Below are positions 42,974 to 52,965 of a stretch of DNA of 64,000 nt, in pieces. The notes under the pieces were generated by a model, which saw only the letters and a list, made by a program, of their open reading frames with translations, searched no databases and was not told the DNA's origin. Source of the stretch: JBCCGI01 sp039029355 (lineage in GTDB: Bacteria > Planctomycetota > UBA1135 > GCA-002686595); NCBI GenBank assembly GCA_039029355.1, contig JBCCGI010000037.1, forward strand, positions 12,954-76,953. Reading direction: 5' to 3'. The first letter of the stretch is position 1. Each line of letters opens with the position of its first letter. Made by a program: the position numbers and the translations under genes.

Positions 42974-45595
42974 ATGGGTCCGGAGAGCTCGGGGCAAAAG
43001 GCCACAGGCCTGCGACGCCTTTGGCGCTGGCTGGCGCCCGGCTACCGCAACCGCTCCGGCAGCAAGTACGACCTCTTCCTCTCCTACGCGAGGTCGGACA
43101 GCGAGGACGCCAAGCGGCTCAAGCGCTCCTTCGAGAAGGCCTTCAAGAACCCCTTCGCCTATCGCGGGATGCGGGTCTTCCGCGACGAGACGAGCCTCGG
43201 AGCCGGGCCGCTTCCGAGCGCGATCCAGGCGGCCCTGGCGCAGTCGGACACGCTGGTCGTGGTCGCGAGCCCCGCTTCGGGCAGGTCGACCTGGGTCCGC
43301 CGCGAGGTGCGCGAGTTCTGTCGCTCGCGGCGCAAGCAGCAGCGCGAGCCGCGCATCTGCGTCGTCCTGGTCGCGGGAAGGACCCCCTGGACCGACGATC
43401 GCGACGCGATCGGAGGCGAGGAGCTCGCCGTCGACCGGCACTACGCGCGCGCCGTGCTCGGGGGCGTCGTCGAGGAACCCGCCGTTCAGGACCTACGCGC
43501 CTGTCGCGACGAACGGGGTCGGCTGCGCCGGCAGGACGCGACTTACAAGAACGCCATCGCCGCCGTCGCGAGCACCGTGTGGGGTGTGGAGAAGGACGAG
43601 CTCCACGGCGCCGAGGTCGCCCGAGCCAGCACCCTTCGCCGGATCGCGGGCGTCGTCGCGGTGCTCCTTCTGGCGCTCTTCGTCCGGCAACAGGTCAACG
43701 ACAGACGCGAGGCTCGCAAGCTCGAGATCCAAGCCGCGTTCGACGCGATCGAGACCGAGGGCAGCGCCATCGCCACCGAGCGGCTCCGCGCGCTCGGCTT
43801 CGATCCGGTCCTCGCTCAACACAAGCGCTTCGAGGAAGGCCTCGACCACGACGTCGAGACGCGCGAGGTCATCGAGCTGCACGGGCTGGCCTCGTGGATC
43901 CTCATCGCCCGCGACGGAACCCACGCGGCGATCGGCTACGACGACCAGAACTACGGAGGACAGCCGGATCTGGAGGATCTCGAGGACGCGACCTGGGCCG
44001 AGGTGATCGAGCTCGCGACCGGGGAGCGCACGCACGTCGTACTCGCCGGCTCGGACCTGGGGCAGGAGTACTACTTCGAGACTCCGAGCGACTTTCTGCT
44101 CCCCGACACGCTGGTCTTCGACCGGGGCGACGGCGCGATCCACGTCTCCCTGGGCGAGGAGTCCGAGACGGTCGTCGAGCGGGCCACGGGGCGCGAACAA
44201 CGCGTTTCGGAGGCCTCGCTGTCCGACCTGCCGGAGATCGTCGAGGAGCGGTTGGACCTCCTTCTGGATCCCGAGAATCTCTACCTCGTACACCCGGACG
44301 ACGGCATCGACGTCGAGTACGGCCCACGCTTTGTCGACTCGCTGATCGTCGCGTCGCCGACCGGCAGATCGGTCGTTGTCGGCACCTACGAGGGAAGCCT
44401 CGAGCTCGTGGATCTCCGCACGGGAAGGTCGCGGCACGTCGGAGGCACGGGTTCAATCTACGCCTCCGCCTACGGCCCCGGCGGCCGGCTCTGCTTCGTC
44501 TGCGATGCGGACGTGCTTTGGGAAGTCACGGCGGAGACCGCCACGCCGGGCCTGCGCGAGCTCGCGCTCCCGCTGCACAGGACCGCCTCGTCCATGCCGG
44601 GGCGGGAACTCGTGCTCGCGGTCGCCGCGGACGCGACCGCCGAGGTCCTGGCGCTTGTGACGCGCGAGCGACTCTTCGTGTTGCGGCCGGAGGGAATGAG
44701 CACGCACGCGTGGAGCCTCCCCGAACGGATCGAAGCCGTCGCTGCGCTCGGCATCGACACGGCGAGCCAGCGCGTCGACGTCGTGGTCGCGGACGACGGC
44801 CGGCTGCTCTCGGTGGAGTACGTCGCGGCGGCGAGCGAGCTCGTCGACCGCGGCAGCCCGATGAACGGAGCGCCGGTCGTGGCCTGGCTCGAGCCCGCGC
44901 AAAGGAGGGCTTGGATCGCCGCCGCGGTGCGCCCGCTCGACTCGGCGCGGGTGCGCGAGGTCTCGCTGGACACCGGCCGCGTGGAGCGCGAAGCGACCGT
45001 CCCGCTCCAGGAGCTCGAGGCCTGGCGAGAGGCCAAGCTCCACGCGCTCTTCCACGGCGACGACACCCTGGTGTTGTTCCGCGGCGAGGGGGTGTTCAGC
45101 GACACCGAGCTGATGAGCGAGGAGATGTGGCGGGTCCCGTGGAGCGATCCGGAGAGCCCGGCGCGCCACGAGCTCTTCGAGGTGAGCTCGATCGTGGACA
45201 ACCTCGGCGAGGAGCACTGGGACTGCGACCGGGTCGCCGAGATCCTGCCCGGCTCGCGCGCGGACCGCCTCAGGATCCGCACCAAGCTAGGCCGGCGATA
45301 CGCGGTGGCCGCCGACGGCACGCGCAAGCCGCTCGCGGGCTCGCTCGCGTACCAGGAGGTCGTCGACGGCGCCGAGCGCTACGGGATTCGAGTCGAGGCC
45401 GACGGGCACGACGCGGTGGTCCACGCCACGAGCGCGGCCCGGGAAGTGGACGTCCGCTACACGCTTCCCTGGATCTTCAACCGGCGCCCCGGCAGCGCCG
45501 CCTCCAGCCGAGGCGCCTTCGCCGCGATCGGCAAGGACGGGCAGCGCGTGGTCCTGGTGGAGAGGGACGGCAGGGTCGCGATCGTCGACCTCTAG
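42974..45595 (+). CDS. TIR domain - transmembrane - beta-propeller-like protein
   Basis: An 873-residue protein. Residues 31-205 are a TIR domain (KYDLFLSYARSDSEDAKRLK, RVFRDETSLGAG, LPSAIQAALAQSDTLVVVAS, STWVRREVREF); Glu111 in WVRREV is in the position of the catalytic Glu of NAD-hydrolysing TIR domains. One transmembrane helix follows (223-239, IAGVVAVLLLALFVRQQ). The remainder is extracytoplasmic if TIR is inside, with repeated beta-strand phrases (GSLELVDLRTGRSRHVGG, SIYASAYGPGGRLCFV, DGRLLSVEYV) suggesting a WD40-like propeller. Function unknown: signalling or defence are both possible. No defence-gene neighbours. Confidence 0.8.
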   Translation: MGPESSGQKATGLRRLWRWLAPGYRNRSGSKYDLFLSYARSDSEDAKRLKRSFEKAFKNPFAYRGMRVFRDETSLGAGPLPSAIQAALAQSDTLVVVASPASGRSTWVRREVREFCRSRRKQQREPRICVVLVAGRTPWTDDRDAIGGEELAVDRHYARAVLGGVVEEPAVQDLRACRDERGRLRRQDATYKNAIAAVASTVWGVEKDELHGAEVARASTLRRIAGVVAVLLLALFVRQQVNDRREARKLEIQAAFDAIETEGSAIATERLRALGFDPVLAQHKRFEEGLDHDVETREVIELHGLASWILIARDGTHAAIGYDDQNYGGQPDLEDLEDATWAEVIELATGERTHVVLAGSDLGQEYYFETPSDFLLPDTLVFDRGDGAIHVSLGEESETVVERATGREQRVSEASLSDLPEIVEERLDLLLDPENLYLVHPDDGIDVEYGPRFVDSLIVASPTGRSVVVGTYEGSLELVDLRTGRSRHVGGTGSIYASAYGPGGRLCFVCDADVLWEVTAETATPGLRELALPLHRTASSMPGRELVLAVAADATAEVLALVTRERLFVLRPEGMSTHAWSLPERIEAVAALGIDTASQRVDVVVADDGRLLSVEYVAAASELVDRGSPMNGAPVVAWLEPAQRRAWIAAAVRPLDSARVREVSLDTGRVEREATVPLQELEAWREAKLHALFHGDDTLVLFRGEGVFSDTELMSEEMWRVPWSDPESPARHELFEVSSIVDNLGEEHWDCDRVAEILPGSRADRLRIRTKLGRRYAVAADGTRKPLAGSLAYQEVVDGAERYGIRVEADGHDAVVHATSAAREVDVRYTLPWIFNRRPGSAASSRGAFAAIGKDGQRVVLVERDGRVAIVDL

Positions 45596-45606
45596 GGGGC
45601 CTCTCC

Positions 45607-46071
45607 CTACCACCGATGGAACGCCGGATGCCCCTCGCGCACCGCCACGAACACCCCGCGGCACGTCGCCGTCACGTTCCCCCCCGCGCTCAGCGTCGCC
45701 TCGACGACGGCGCGGTCGCCTTCGGACTCGGCGATACGCGCCTCCAGATGCACCGGCCCGTCCATCGGCGTCGGGCGGCGTAGCTTGACGTGGAACTCCG
45801 CCGTCACCGTGCACGGCGGCGTGTCCGTGCCCTTGGCGTTCATCAGGTGCCACGCCGCGGTCCAGTTCGAGTGACAGTCGAGCAGCGCGCCGCAGATGCC
45901 GCCGTTCAGCATGTTCTCGAAGGCCTGATGGTGCGGCTCGGGGCTCCAGTCGCAGACGACGACGTCGCCCTGGACGACGCTCTTGAGGCGCAGGCCCTTC
46001 TCGTTGGAGGGGCCGCAGCCGAAGCAGGCGTTGTGGGGCGCGTAGCGGTCTTGGAGGCTGGTCTCGCTCAT
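45607..46071 (-). CDS. PaaI-family thioesterase (hotdog fold)
   Basis: A 154-residue acyl-CoA thioesterase-like protein. The start MSETSLQDRY precedes CFGCGPSNEKGLRLKS, a common N-terminus of this group, then FENMLNGGICGALLDCHSNWTAAW (hotdog helix with the usual Gly-rich turn) and VTAEFHVKLRRPTPMDGPV. It lacks a fused domain. Convergent with the TIR gene (11 nt) and downstream of the kinase gene on the same strand (80 nt). Confidence 0.8.
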   Translation of the reverse strand: MSETSLQDRYAPHNACFGCGPSNEKGLRLKSVVQGDVVVCDWSPEPHHQAFENMLNGGICGALLDCHSNWTAAWHLMNAKGTDTPPCTVTAEFHVKLRRPTPMDGPVHLEARIAESEGDRAVVEATLSAGGNVTATCRGVFVAVREGHPAFHRW

Positions 46072-46151
46072 CGCTCGCTGGTCGGGGGATCGCGGCGTTG
46101 GTGGAGCGCGCAGGGTAGAGGCTCGCGGCGAGCCTGTCACCGCTTCGCCGC

Positions 46152-49100
46152 CTACCAGGCGACGCCGAGCGAAGAGAGCTCGGCGCGCAGGCGCGCGAGG
46201 TCCCACAGGTGGTGCGGGCCGATGCCGTCCCAGGTCGCGAGCGCGCCACCGGCGACGAACTGCACCGCGACGAGCGGGTAGGGCGAGGCGGTCCAGCGCA
46301 GGATCGGCTCGCGCGCGTCGTCGAGATCCCACAGCACGGCGTCGCCGCCCGGGCCGGCGACGACGAGCCAGCGGCCGTCGCCCGAGATCGACCAGTGCTG
46401 GCTGGTGCGCGTGGATTCGAGCGGGACGTCGGCGCGCAGCGCGCCGGTCTGCGCGTCCCAGACCAGCACGCGCCACGCGTCGCGCAGCACGAGCATGCTG
46501 AGCGTGGCTCCATCCGGCTCGAAGCGGCCGAAGATCGTGCTGTAGATCGCCCCCTCTCCGACGTCGAGCGGCAGCTCGCGGCCGTCGCGGGGGTCGAAGA
46601 GCACGAGCTCGGGCCCGTCGTCGGTGGCGAAGCGCACGAGCGCGCGGTGGACCTGCGGCGAGACGTCGACCCACCAGCAGTCGGGTAGGTGCTCCAGCTC
46701 CACCCGCGTCGGCTCCGCGCCGCCCGGCCCGAAGCCGACGACGGCGTGCCGGTCGTCGCGCGCCTCGACGACCTGGTAGGCCCCTTCCGCGGTGAAGGCG
46801 CCGCCGCGATACTCGGCGCCTTCGGGGACGAGGTGATCGCGCGCCGCGGCATCGCCTTCCCACAGCGTCACGCCCTCTTCGCACGTGCGCGCGATGCACC
46901 AGCCGCCCGCACCGCCGGGAGCCGCCGCGATGTGGGTGACCATGCGGTGGGCGTCCCTCTGCCACTCGTGCCGCCGCCAGGTGGCGCCGAGGTTGTTCGG
47001 GTCCCAGGACCAGACGTTCACGTTGTCGAGCGCGCCGACCATCGCCGCGCGCTCGCCGTCGGCCGAGAGGAAGAAGAGATCGCCGCGGGCCTCGGGCACC
47101 TCGCCCGGCTTCGGCGCCACGACCGGCATCGAACGCGCGAGCGCCAGCCCGCGCTCGGGCGAAGGCTCCCAGACCGCGGTCTTGGCCGGCCGGCCGTGGG
47201 ACGCGACGCGCGCGCCGCCGTCCGCGAAGGCCACGGCTCCGATCGACACGGCGTGTGCGTTCGGAACGTGGAGCAGCTCTGTGCCGTCGGTAGCGCGCAC
47301 GACGCGCAGGCCGCGCGCACGGTCGGCGAAGAGCAGCCGCTCGCCCGCCGCGTCGACGGCCAGGTCGGCCTCGGTGAAGTCCGCGACCCGGCAGCCGAGC
47401 CCGCCGGTGTACTCGGTCGCGACGTCGGTCCCCTCCTCGCGCAGCACGAGCAGCTGGTCCTGCGACTCGCCGTCGACGAGCGCGAACAGCCGCGGGCGAT
47501 CTCCGCCCCCCATCGCGACGCGCCGAACGAGCTGCTCGAAGTTCATGTGCCGGCGCACGCGCGCGTCGCCCTGCAGCTGCACGATGCCGGCGCTGCGCTC
47601 GCCGAGCGGCACGACCAGGTGCTGCGAGTCGGAGTCGAACGAGAGCCACGCGGTGCCGTGCTCGCCGCCCTCGCCCGAGACGAGCGGCTCGCGCGCGTCG
47701 GCGCCGGCGAGCTCCCATACGGAAAAGCCGCGCGGCGAAGGCGTCGTCAGGTCGTCCTCATGCGGCACCACGGCCGCCGCGAGGTAGCGCCCGTCGGGGC
47801 TGAAGCGCAGCTTCCACATCCGGCGCACGATGGCGTCACCGCGCTCGACGAACAGCTCGTCGGGCAGCATCAGCTCGTGCCGGCGCTCGACCGCGCGCAG
47901 GTCCCAGACCTCGAGCGCGCGTTCGCCGACTCCGGGGAGCGCGACCAAGCCGGCCCCGGAGACCGCGATCCCCTCCTCGGCGTCGAGCAGCCGCGGGTCG
48001 TCCGACGCCGCGACCACGTCTCCGGTCGCGACGTCGATCAGCGCGATCTCGATCGCGTGGATGCGCGCCTGCCCCGGACGCACGCGGCGCGCCACCATCC
48101 AGGCCCCGTCGTCCGACAAGGCTCCGGTGCTCGGAATCGCATGGGCGTACCTCGCCACCGCCCGCACGTCGCGCAGCAGCAGCGCCTCGGTGGCGAGGTT
48201 CCGCAGGGCCGTCAGCGCGGGCGCGTTCTCGGGCAGCGCGCCGGCGTCGTCGGAGGCCGACGCGCGCGCGGCGGCGGCGGCGGAGACGAGCTCCAGCACG
48301 CGCCAGCTCCGCCCGCTGTCGCCCGAGCGCACGGCGAGCCGGCCCTCCTCAAAGCGGCTGCGCGCGAGGTGGGCCTGTGAGGTGCGCAGCGCGTCCGCGT
48401 TCTCGTCGGCGAGCCGGCGCAGCTCTCCCACCACGCCGAGCGCGGCGACGAGCCCCACGGCCAGCGCGGCCAGGGCGACCGAGGCGGCCGGGTTGCGCCG
48501 CGTCCAGCGCAGCGCGCGCTCCGGCGCCGACAGCGCGCGGGCGCGGATCGGCTCGCCGGCGCGGACCGCGGCCAGGTCGTCGGCCAGCTCGCGCGCGCTC
48601 GCGTAGCGCCGGGCGGGCGACTTCTCGAGCGCCTTGGAGACCACGACCGCCAGGTCGCGCGGCACGGCGCGGTCGAGCCGGCGCGGGTCCTCGGGCTCGT
48701 CGTGCTCGACGCGCCGGGTGACCGCCTCGACGGTCGGCGCCTCGAAGGGCCGCGCTCCGGTGAGGAGCTCGTAGAGCGTCACGCCCAGCGCCCAGACGTC
48801 CGCGCGCGGGTCGGTCGCGCCCTCGCCGCGGAGGCGCTCGGGCGCCATGTAGTGCGGGGTCCCGAGCAGCTCGCCGGTGCGGGTCAACGCGGGCAGGTCG
48901 CTCGACTCGCTCCGCGCCAACCCGAAGTCCAGAATCACCGGCACACCGGAGTCGTGCACGATCACGTTGGCCGGCTTCACGTCGCGGTGCACCACGCCCG
49001 CCTCGTGGGCGGCGTGCAGCGTGCGCGCCAGCTGTTCGACGAGCTGCGCGGCGTCGAACACGCGCCGCCGCGCCTCGCCCGACCCGGAGCCCTCGCCCGC

Positions 49101-49589
49101 TCCGCGCCCGGCGCGCAGCTCGGCGACGTGCTCGGCCAGCGAGCGGCCGGGCACGTAGCGCATGGCGAGGAAGGCGCGGCCCTCGAGCTCGCCGGCCTCG
49201 TAGACGACGCAGATGCCGGGGTGGTCGAGCCGCGAGAGCACCTCCATCTCGCGCGCGACGCGCGCCGGCAGCTCGGAGCCCAGCTCGCCGAGCGCGCGCG
49301 GGAGGAGCTTCAGCGCGACGGTGCGGCCAAAGCGCTCGTCCTGCGCCAGGTAGACGACCCCCTGGCCGCCGCGCCCGAGCTCGCGCAACAGGCGATAGGG
49401 GCCGAGCTTCGCGGGCTCCGTGGAGCGCCGGCGCAGGTCCTCGAACTCGCGCCGCAGCCGCTCTTCGTGGCCCGGAAAGGCCTCCAGATACTCCCCGAGC
49501 GGCCGCACCTCGCCCGCCTCGCGGTCGGCGACGACGCGCTCCACGAAGCGCAGCGCGACGCGCTCTTCCACGGATTCGGAGGCCGGCAT
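46152..49589 (-). CDS. Ser/Thr protein kinase with WD40-like propeller tail
   Basis: A 1145-residue membrane protein starting MPASESVEERVALRF. After a short helical leader (EYLEAFPGHEERLRREF) comes a Hanks-type kinase (about 64-345): GRGGQGVVY, Lys94 in VALKLL, catalytic HRDVKPAN with Asp203, DFG at 221-223, APERLRGEG and the GVTLYELLTGARPF helix. One transmembrane helix is at about 368-388. The large C-terminal part has propeller-like repeats (GLSVWELAGA-type strands, DGRYLAAAVVPHED, DGRWLVVAGPGGDAVLWDL), so ligand sensing outside the membrane is likely. Such kinases are numerous in Planctomycetota. Substrates are unknown. Divergent from the beta-helix gene. Confidence 0.85.
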   Translation of the reverse strand: MPASESVEERVALRFVERVVADREAGEVRPLGEYLEAFPGHEERLRREFEDLRRRSTEPAKLGPYRLLRELGRGGQGVVYLAQDERFGRTVALKLLPRALGELGSELPARVAREMEVLSRLDHPGICVVYEAGELEGRAFLAMRYVPGRSLAEHVAELRAGRGAGEGSGSGEARRRVFDAAQLVEQLARTLHAAHEAGVVHRDVKPANVIVHDSGVPVILDFGLARSESSDLPALTRTGELLGTPHYMAPERLRGEGATDPRADVWALGVTLYELLTGARPFEAPTVEAVTRRVEHDEPEDPRRLDRAVPRDLAVVVSKALEKSPARRYASARELADDLAAVRAGEPIRARALSAPERALRWTRRNPAASVALAALAVGLVAALGVVGELRRLADENADALRTSQAHLARSRFEEGRLAVRSGDSGRSWRVLELVSAAAAARASASDDAGALPENAPALTALRNLATEALLLRDVRAVARYAHAIPSTGALSDDGAWMVARRVRPGQARIHAIEIALIDVATGDVVAASDDPRLLDAEEGIAVSGAGLVALPGVGERALEVWDLRAVERRHELMLPDELFVERGDAIVRRMWKLRFSPDGRYLAAAVVPHEDDLTTPSPRGFSVWELAGADAREPLVSGEGGEHGTAWLSFDSDSQHLVVPLGERSAGIVQLQGDARVRRHMNFEQLVRRVAMGGGDRPRLFALVDGESQDQLLVLREEGTDVATEYTGGLGCRVADFTEADLAVDAAGERLLFADRARGLRVVRATDGTELLHVPNAHAVSIGAVAFADGGARVASHGRPAKTAVWEPSPERGLALARSMPVVAPKPGEVPEARGDLFFLSADGERAAMVGALDNVNVWSWDPNNLGATWRRHEWQRDAHRMVTHIAAAPGGAGGWCIARTCEEGVTLWEGDAAARDHLVPEGAEYRGGAFTAEGAYQVVEARDDRHAVVGFGPGGAEPTRVELEHLPDCWWVDVSPQVHRALVRFATDDGPELVLFDPRDGRELPLDVGEGAIYSTIFGRFEPDGATLSMLVLRDAWRVLVWDAQTGALRADVPLESTRTSQHWSISGDGRWLVVAGPGGDAVLWDLDDAREPILRWTASPYPLVAVQFVAGGALATWDGIGPHHLWDLARLRAELSSLGVAW

Positions 49590-49712
49590 GGAAAGAGCGA
49601 GTGTAGCCCGCCGCGAGAAAAACAGGGCTTTCGCGTCCCCACGCCCCGGCGACCGGAAGAGGGGTCCTGCGTGCCAAGCCAGCAAGCAAGCCCCCCTCAC
49701 AAGGACTCCCCC

Positions 49713-52205
49713 ATGAAAGCACGAACGATCTTCCTACTCGCCGCGCACGCCGCCCTCGCCGGAGCGGCGTCCGCGCAGGTCACGATCTCCGGCAACGTCT
49801 TCGACGGCAACGGCGGCCCGCTCCTGTCCGGCGTGGTGTACCACGCGCAGAGCAAGCTCGTCGTCCCGGCGGGTGAGACGCTCACGGTCCATCCGGGCGC
49901 CATCCTCAAGTTCAAGACCAACCTCGACTGGTACCTGCGCGCCGACGGCGTGCTGGACGTCGACGGGACCGCGCTCGAGCCGGTGATCTTCACCTCGATC
50001 CTCGACGACACCGCGGGCGGCGATACCGCGCTCGACGGGCCGACGGTCGGCGCCCTGGGCGACTGGGGCGGCCTGACCTCCGGCATCGGCGGGCTGATCG
50101 ACGCCGAGCACGCCGAGGTCCGCTTCGCGGGCTTCGGCGGGCTGAACGCGGTGCGGGGCCTGGGCGGCTCGGTCGACCTGCGCAACTGCACGATCCGCGA
50201 CAGCGCCAACGAGGGCATCAGCTTCAGCGGCGCAGAGCCGCCCTTCGTGCGCATCGAGGACTGCGCGATCCTCGACTGCGAGGACTATGCGCTCGACGAC
50301 GTGCCGATCGACGCGGTGCCCGGCATCAAGAACAACACCGCGTCGGGCAACGGCGTCGACGCGATCCGCGTGCCGAACGCCAACACGGTGGGCAGCACGA
50401 TCGCGATCGGCCCCGAGAACTGCCTGAACGGCGCGCTGGTGATCGACGGCGTGCTGGCGGTCGAACCGGGCACCGAGCTGATCCTCGCCGCGGGCACGGT
50501 GATGAAGGTTGACCAGGCCTCGTCGACGCGCTGGGTCGTCGAGGGCACGCTGCGGCTCCAAGGGACCGCGGCGGACCCGGTCGTCGTCACGTCGATCGGC
50601 GACGACGACCACGGCGGCGACACGCTCGGCGACGGGCCGACCGACGGGGCGCCGGGCGACTGGACCGGCATCCGTTCGCTCGCCGGCGGTACGCTAGTTG
50701 CGGATCATGCCCTGATCCGCTACGGCGGCAAGACCGGCGAGAGCACGTCGTCGATGGCAATCCGTGCGTCGGGCGGCGCGATCACGCTGCGCGACTGCGA
50801 GCTGCGCGACAACGAGCGCTCGGCGGTCGACGCGGCCAACAGCACGGCTCCGCTCGTGATCGAGCGCTGCAGCTTCGCGGACAACGAGCAGTACCCGATC
50901 ACCGGCCTGCCCTGGGGCTCGCTACCCGGGCTGTGGGACAACTCGGCCAGCGGAAACGGACTTGGCAACTACCCGTCGATGGTCGCGGGCGTGACCAGCG
51001 ACGTGGAGGTGCGGGCGCGCAACCAGTTCGGCGGAGCCATCGTGTGGCGCAACCAGCTCAACGTGTCGGCGGGAGCCACGCTCACGCTCCACAAGGGCGT
51101 CGTGCTCAAGACCGACGACAACGACGCGATCGACGTCGCTGGCACGCTCGTGGTGCTGGGCACGCCCCACGAGCCCGTCGTGATGACGACGATCGAGGAC
51201 GACGAGTACGCCGGCGACACGAACGGCGGCGGGCCGTCGGCGGGCCTCACCAACTCATGGGAGGGCGTCGTGCTCGACCCGGGCTCAGGCGCGTCGTTCC
51301 TGCGCAACCTGCGCGTGCGCTACGCCGGCCTGGGGCAGGGCGCGCTGTGGGTACGCTCGCCGCTGGCCGAGCTGCGCTCGGTGCGCGCCGAGCACGCCGA
51401 CGGCGACGGCTTCCACGTCGACGACGCCGCGATCCTGGTGAACTGCGTAGCGTTCGCGAACACGCAGGAGGGCTTCGAGCTCGACGGCGGCAGCTTCGAC
51501 GTGGTGCACGCCACGGCCGCGGGCAACGGCGGCGACGGCATCAAGGGGGCGAGCTTCCACACCGGCACCGTGCGCAGCAGCGTGTCCTGGGGCAACGGCG
51601 GCGACAACTTCGCCGACCTGGCGCCGGGCGAGCTGGTCTCGAGCTGCGGCGACCCGGCCTCCGACGGCATCGACGGCAACCTGTTCGCCGACCCGCTCTT
51701 CGCGAACGAGGCCGGCGGCGACCTGCGGCTGAGCGCGGGCTCGCCGTGCGTCGACGCGGCCGACCTCGCGGTGGCGCTGCCCCTGGTCTTCGACGCCCAG
51801 GACCACTCGCGCGTGCTGCCCGGCGCGCCCTTCGGCGCCGCGCTGCCGGACATGGGAGCGTTCGAGCTCGCCTACTGGGTCCTGTGGGTGACCGGCTCGG
51901 CCGCCGTCGGCGAGTCGCTGACGCTCGAGACGATCGGCGAGGCGGGCACGGCGCTCTACGCCTTCGGCTTCCTCGACGACACGCTCTTCATCCCGCCCTA
52001 CGGCTTCCTTACCGCGGGCGTCGCGACGCTGACCGTGCTGCCGGGGAGCACGCCGGTCAACACGCAGCTCGTCGCGCCGATCTCGCCCTCGGCGGCCCTG
52101 GTCGGCGTCGACTTCGGGCTGCAGGCGGTGGGGCTGAGCTCGGTCTCGCCGGGCTTCCTCCACTTCACCAACCTCTACCGGGGCCGCTTCGAAGCCGAGC
52201 TCTAG
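49713..52205 (+). CDS. Secreted right-handed parallel beta-helix protein
   Basis: An 830-residue protein with signal peptide MKARTIFLLAAHAALAGAASA. Most of it consists of beta-helix coils with phrases such as GALVIDGVLAVEPGTELILAAG, LRLQGTAADPVVVTSIGDD, LTLHKGVVLKTDDND and ITLRDCELRDNERSAVDAAN. The block GDTLGDGPTDGAPGDWTGI recurs three times with small changes, about every 205-240 residues, indicating internal duplication. The last 120 residues are a separate beta-rich module (WVTGSAAVGESLTLETIG), related to the modules of other exported proteins here. Usual roles of such folds are polysaccharide binding or adhesion. Confidence 0.8.
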   Translation: MKARTIFLLAAHAALAGAASAQVTISGNVFDGNGGPLLSGVVYHAQSKLVVPAGETLTVHPGAILKFKTNLDWYLRADGVLDVDGTALEPVIFTSILDDTAGGDTALDGPTVGALGDWGGLTSGIGGLIDAEHAEVRFAGFGGLNAVRGLGGSVDLRNCTIRDSANEGISFSGAEPPFVRIEDCAILDCEDYALDDVPIDAVPGIKNNTASGNGVDAIRVPNANTVGSTIAIGPENCLNGALVIDGVLAVEPGTELILAAGTVMKVDQASSTRWVVEGTLRLQGTAADPVVVTSIGDDDHGGDTLGDGPTDGAPGDWTGIRSLAGGTLVADHALIRYGGKTGESTSSMAIRASGGAITLRDCELRDNERSAVDAANSTAPLVIERCSFADNEQYPITGLPWGSLPGLWDNSASGNGLGNYPSMVAGVTSDVEVRARNQFGGAIVWRNQLNVSAGATLTLHKGVVLKTDDNDAIDVAGTLVVLGTPHEPVVMTTIEDDEYAGDTNGGGPSAGLTNSWEGVVLDPGSGASFLRNLRVRYAGLGQGALWVRSPLAELRSVRAEHADGDGFHVDDAAILVNCVAFANTQEGFELDGGSFDVVHATAAGNGGDGIKGASFHTGTVRSSVSWGNGGDNFADLAPGELVSSCGDPASDGIDGNLFADPLFANEAGGDLRLSAGSPCVDAADLAVALPLVFDAQDHSRVLPGAPFGAALPDMGAFELAYWVLWVTGSAAVGESLTLETIGEAGTALYAFGFLDDTLFIPPYGFLTAGVATLTVLPGSTPVNTQLVAPISPSAALVGVDFGLQAVGLSSVSPGFLHFTNLYRGRFEAEL

Positions 52206-52216
52206 GCGACGACGAA

Positions 52217-52251
52217 GCGCGGGCCCGATGCCGAGCGGCGCGGGCCCGCGC
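52217..52251 (+). terminator. Terminator hairpin after the beta-helix gene
   Basis: Eleven-base arms (52217-52227, 52241-52251) pair perfectly around a 13-nt loop, 12 nt past the stop. Confidence 0.55.
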
Positions 52252-52277
52252 GCAGCTGTTAGTCTCCTCTCCCGCCG

Positions 52278-52865
52278 ATGCCGCCCGCCTCTCCCCCTCC
52301 CCCGAGCTTCGTCGAGCTCTACGCGGACTGCGCCGCCGCGGTGCGCGCCTGGGCGGGCCTCAAGGCGCGCGGCGCGCTCGGCACCTGGTTCGACGCCGAC
52401 GACCTCGCACAGGAGATCGCGTACCACGCCTGGCGCGCGCACGGGACGTTCGACCCGGCGCGCGGGAGCTTCCGCGGCTGGCTGTTCGGCGTGGCGAACA
52501 AGGTCGCCCTCGGGCTGCTGCGGAGCGCCGCACGCGAGCGCGCGAACGCGGGCCCGTTCGCGCTGCTCGAGAGCCGCGCGGGCGAGGTGCCCGACGAGCT
52601 CACCACGATCAGCCGCCGCGCCGCGCGCGACGAGGCGGTCGAGCGCTTCCTCGCCGCGCTCGATCAGCTGACGCCCAAGGACCGCGACCTGTTCCTCTAT
52701 CGCGGATTGGAGGGGCTCTCGCTGCGCCAGGCCGCCGAGGTGCTGGGGCTCTCGCACGAGGCCACGAAGAAGCGCTGGCAGCGGCTGCGCGAGGAGCTTC
52801 GCGCGGTGCCGGCGGCACGCGCGCTCATGGCGAGCGACGCGGACGAGGCCCCCCCGGAGGGCTAG
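52278..52865 (+). CDS. ECF-type RNA polymerase sigma factor
   Basis: A 195-residue protein with region 2 (FDADDLAQEIAYHAWRAHGTF, GSFRGWLFGVANKVALGLLR) and region 4 (LDQLTPKDRDLFLYRGLEGLS, RQAAEVLGLSHEATKKRWQRL). The N-terminus is Pro-rich. No anti-sigma gene adjoins; the next genes are the BlaI/M56 pair 180 nt downstream behind their own operators. Stop is TAG. Confidence 0.85.
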   Translation: MPPASPPPPSFVELYADCAAAVRAWAGLKARGALGTWFDADDLAQEIAYHAWRAHGTFDPARGSFRGWLFGVANKVALGLLRSAARERANAGPFALLESRAGEVPDELTTISRRAARDEAVERFLAALDQLTPKDRDLFLYRGLEGLSLRQAAEVLGLSHEATKKRWQRLREELRAVPAARALMASDADEAPPEG

Positions 52866-52965
52866 CGACCACAGCCGTCCAGAGCGCTAAGCGCCTGCTG
52901 GATCGAGCTTTACAGCCCGGCGAGAGCATCCAGACGGGCCGCGCTACAGGTTTCCGAGCCTCGAG

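Noticed and set aside
42974..46071. Defence island around the TIR gene
   Set aside because: Neighbours are a structural exported protein and a thioesterase; no nuclease, transposase or other defence gene is present.
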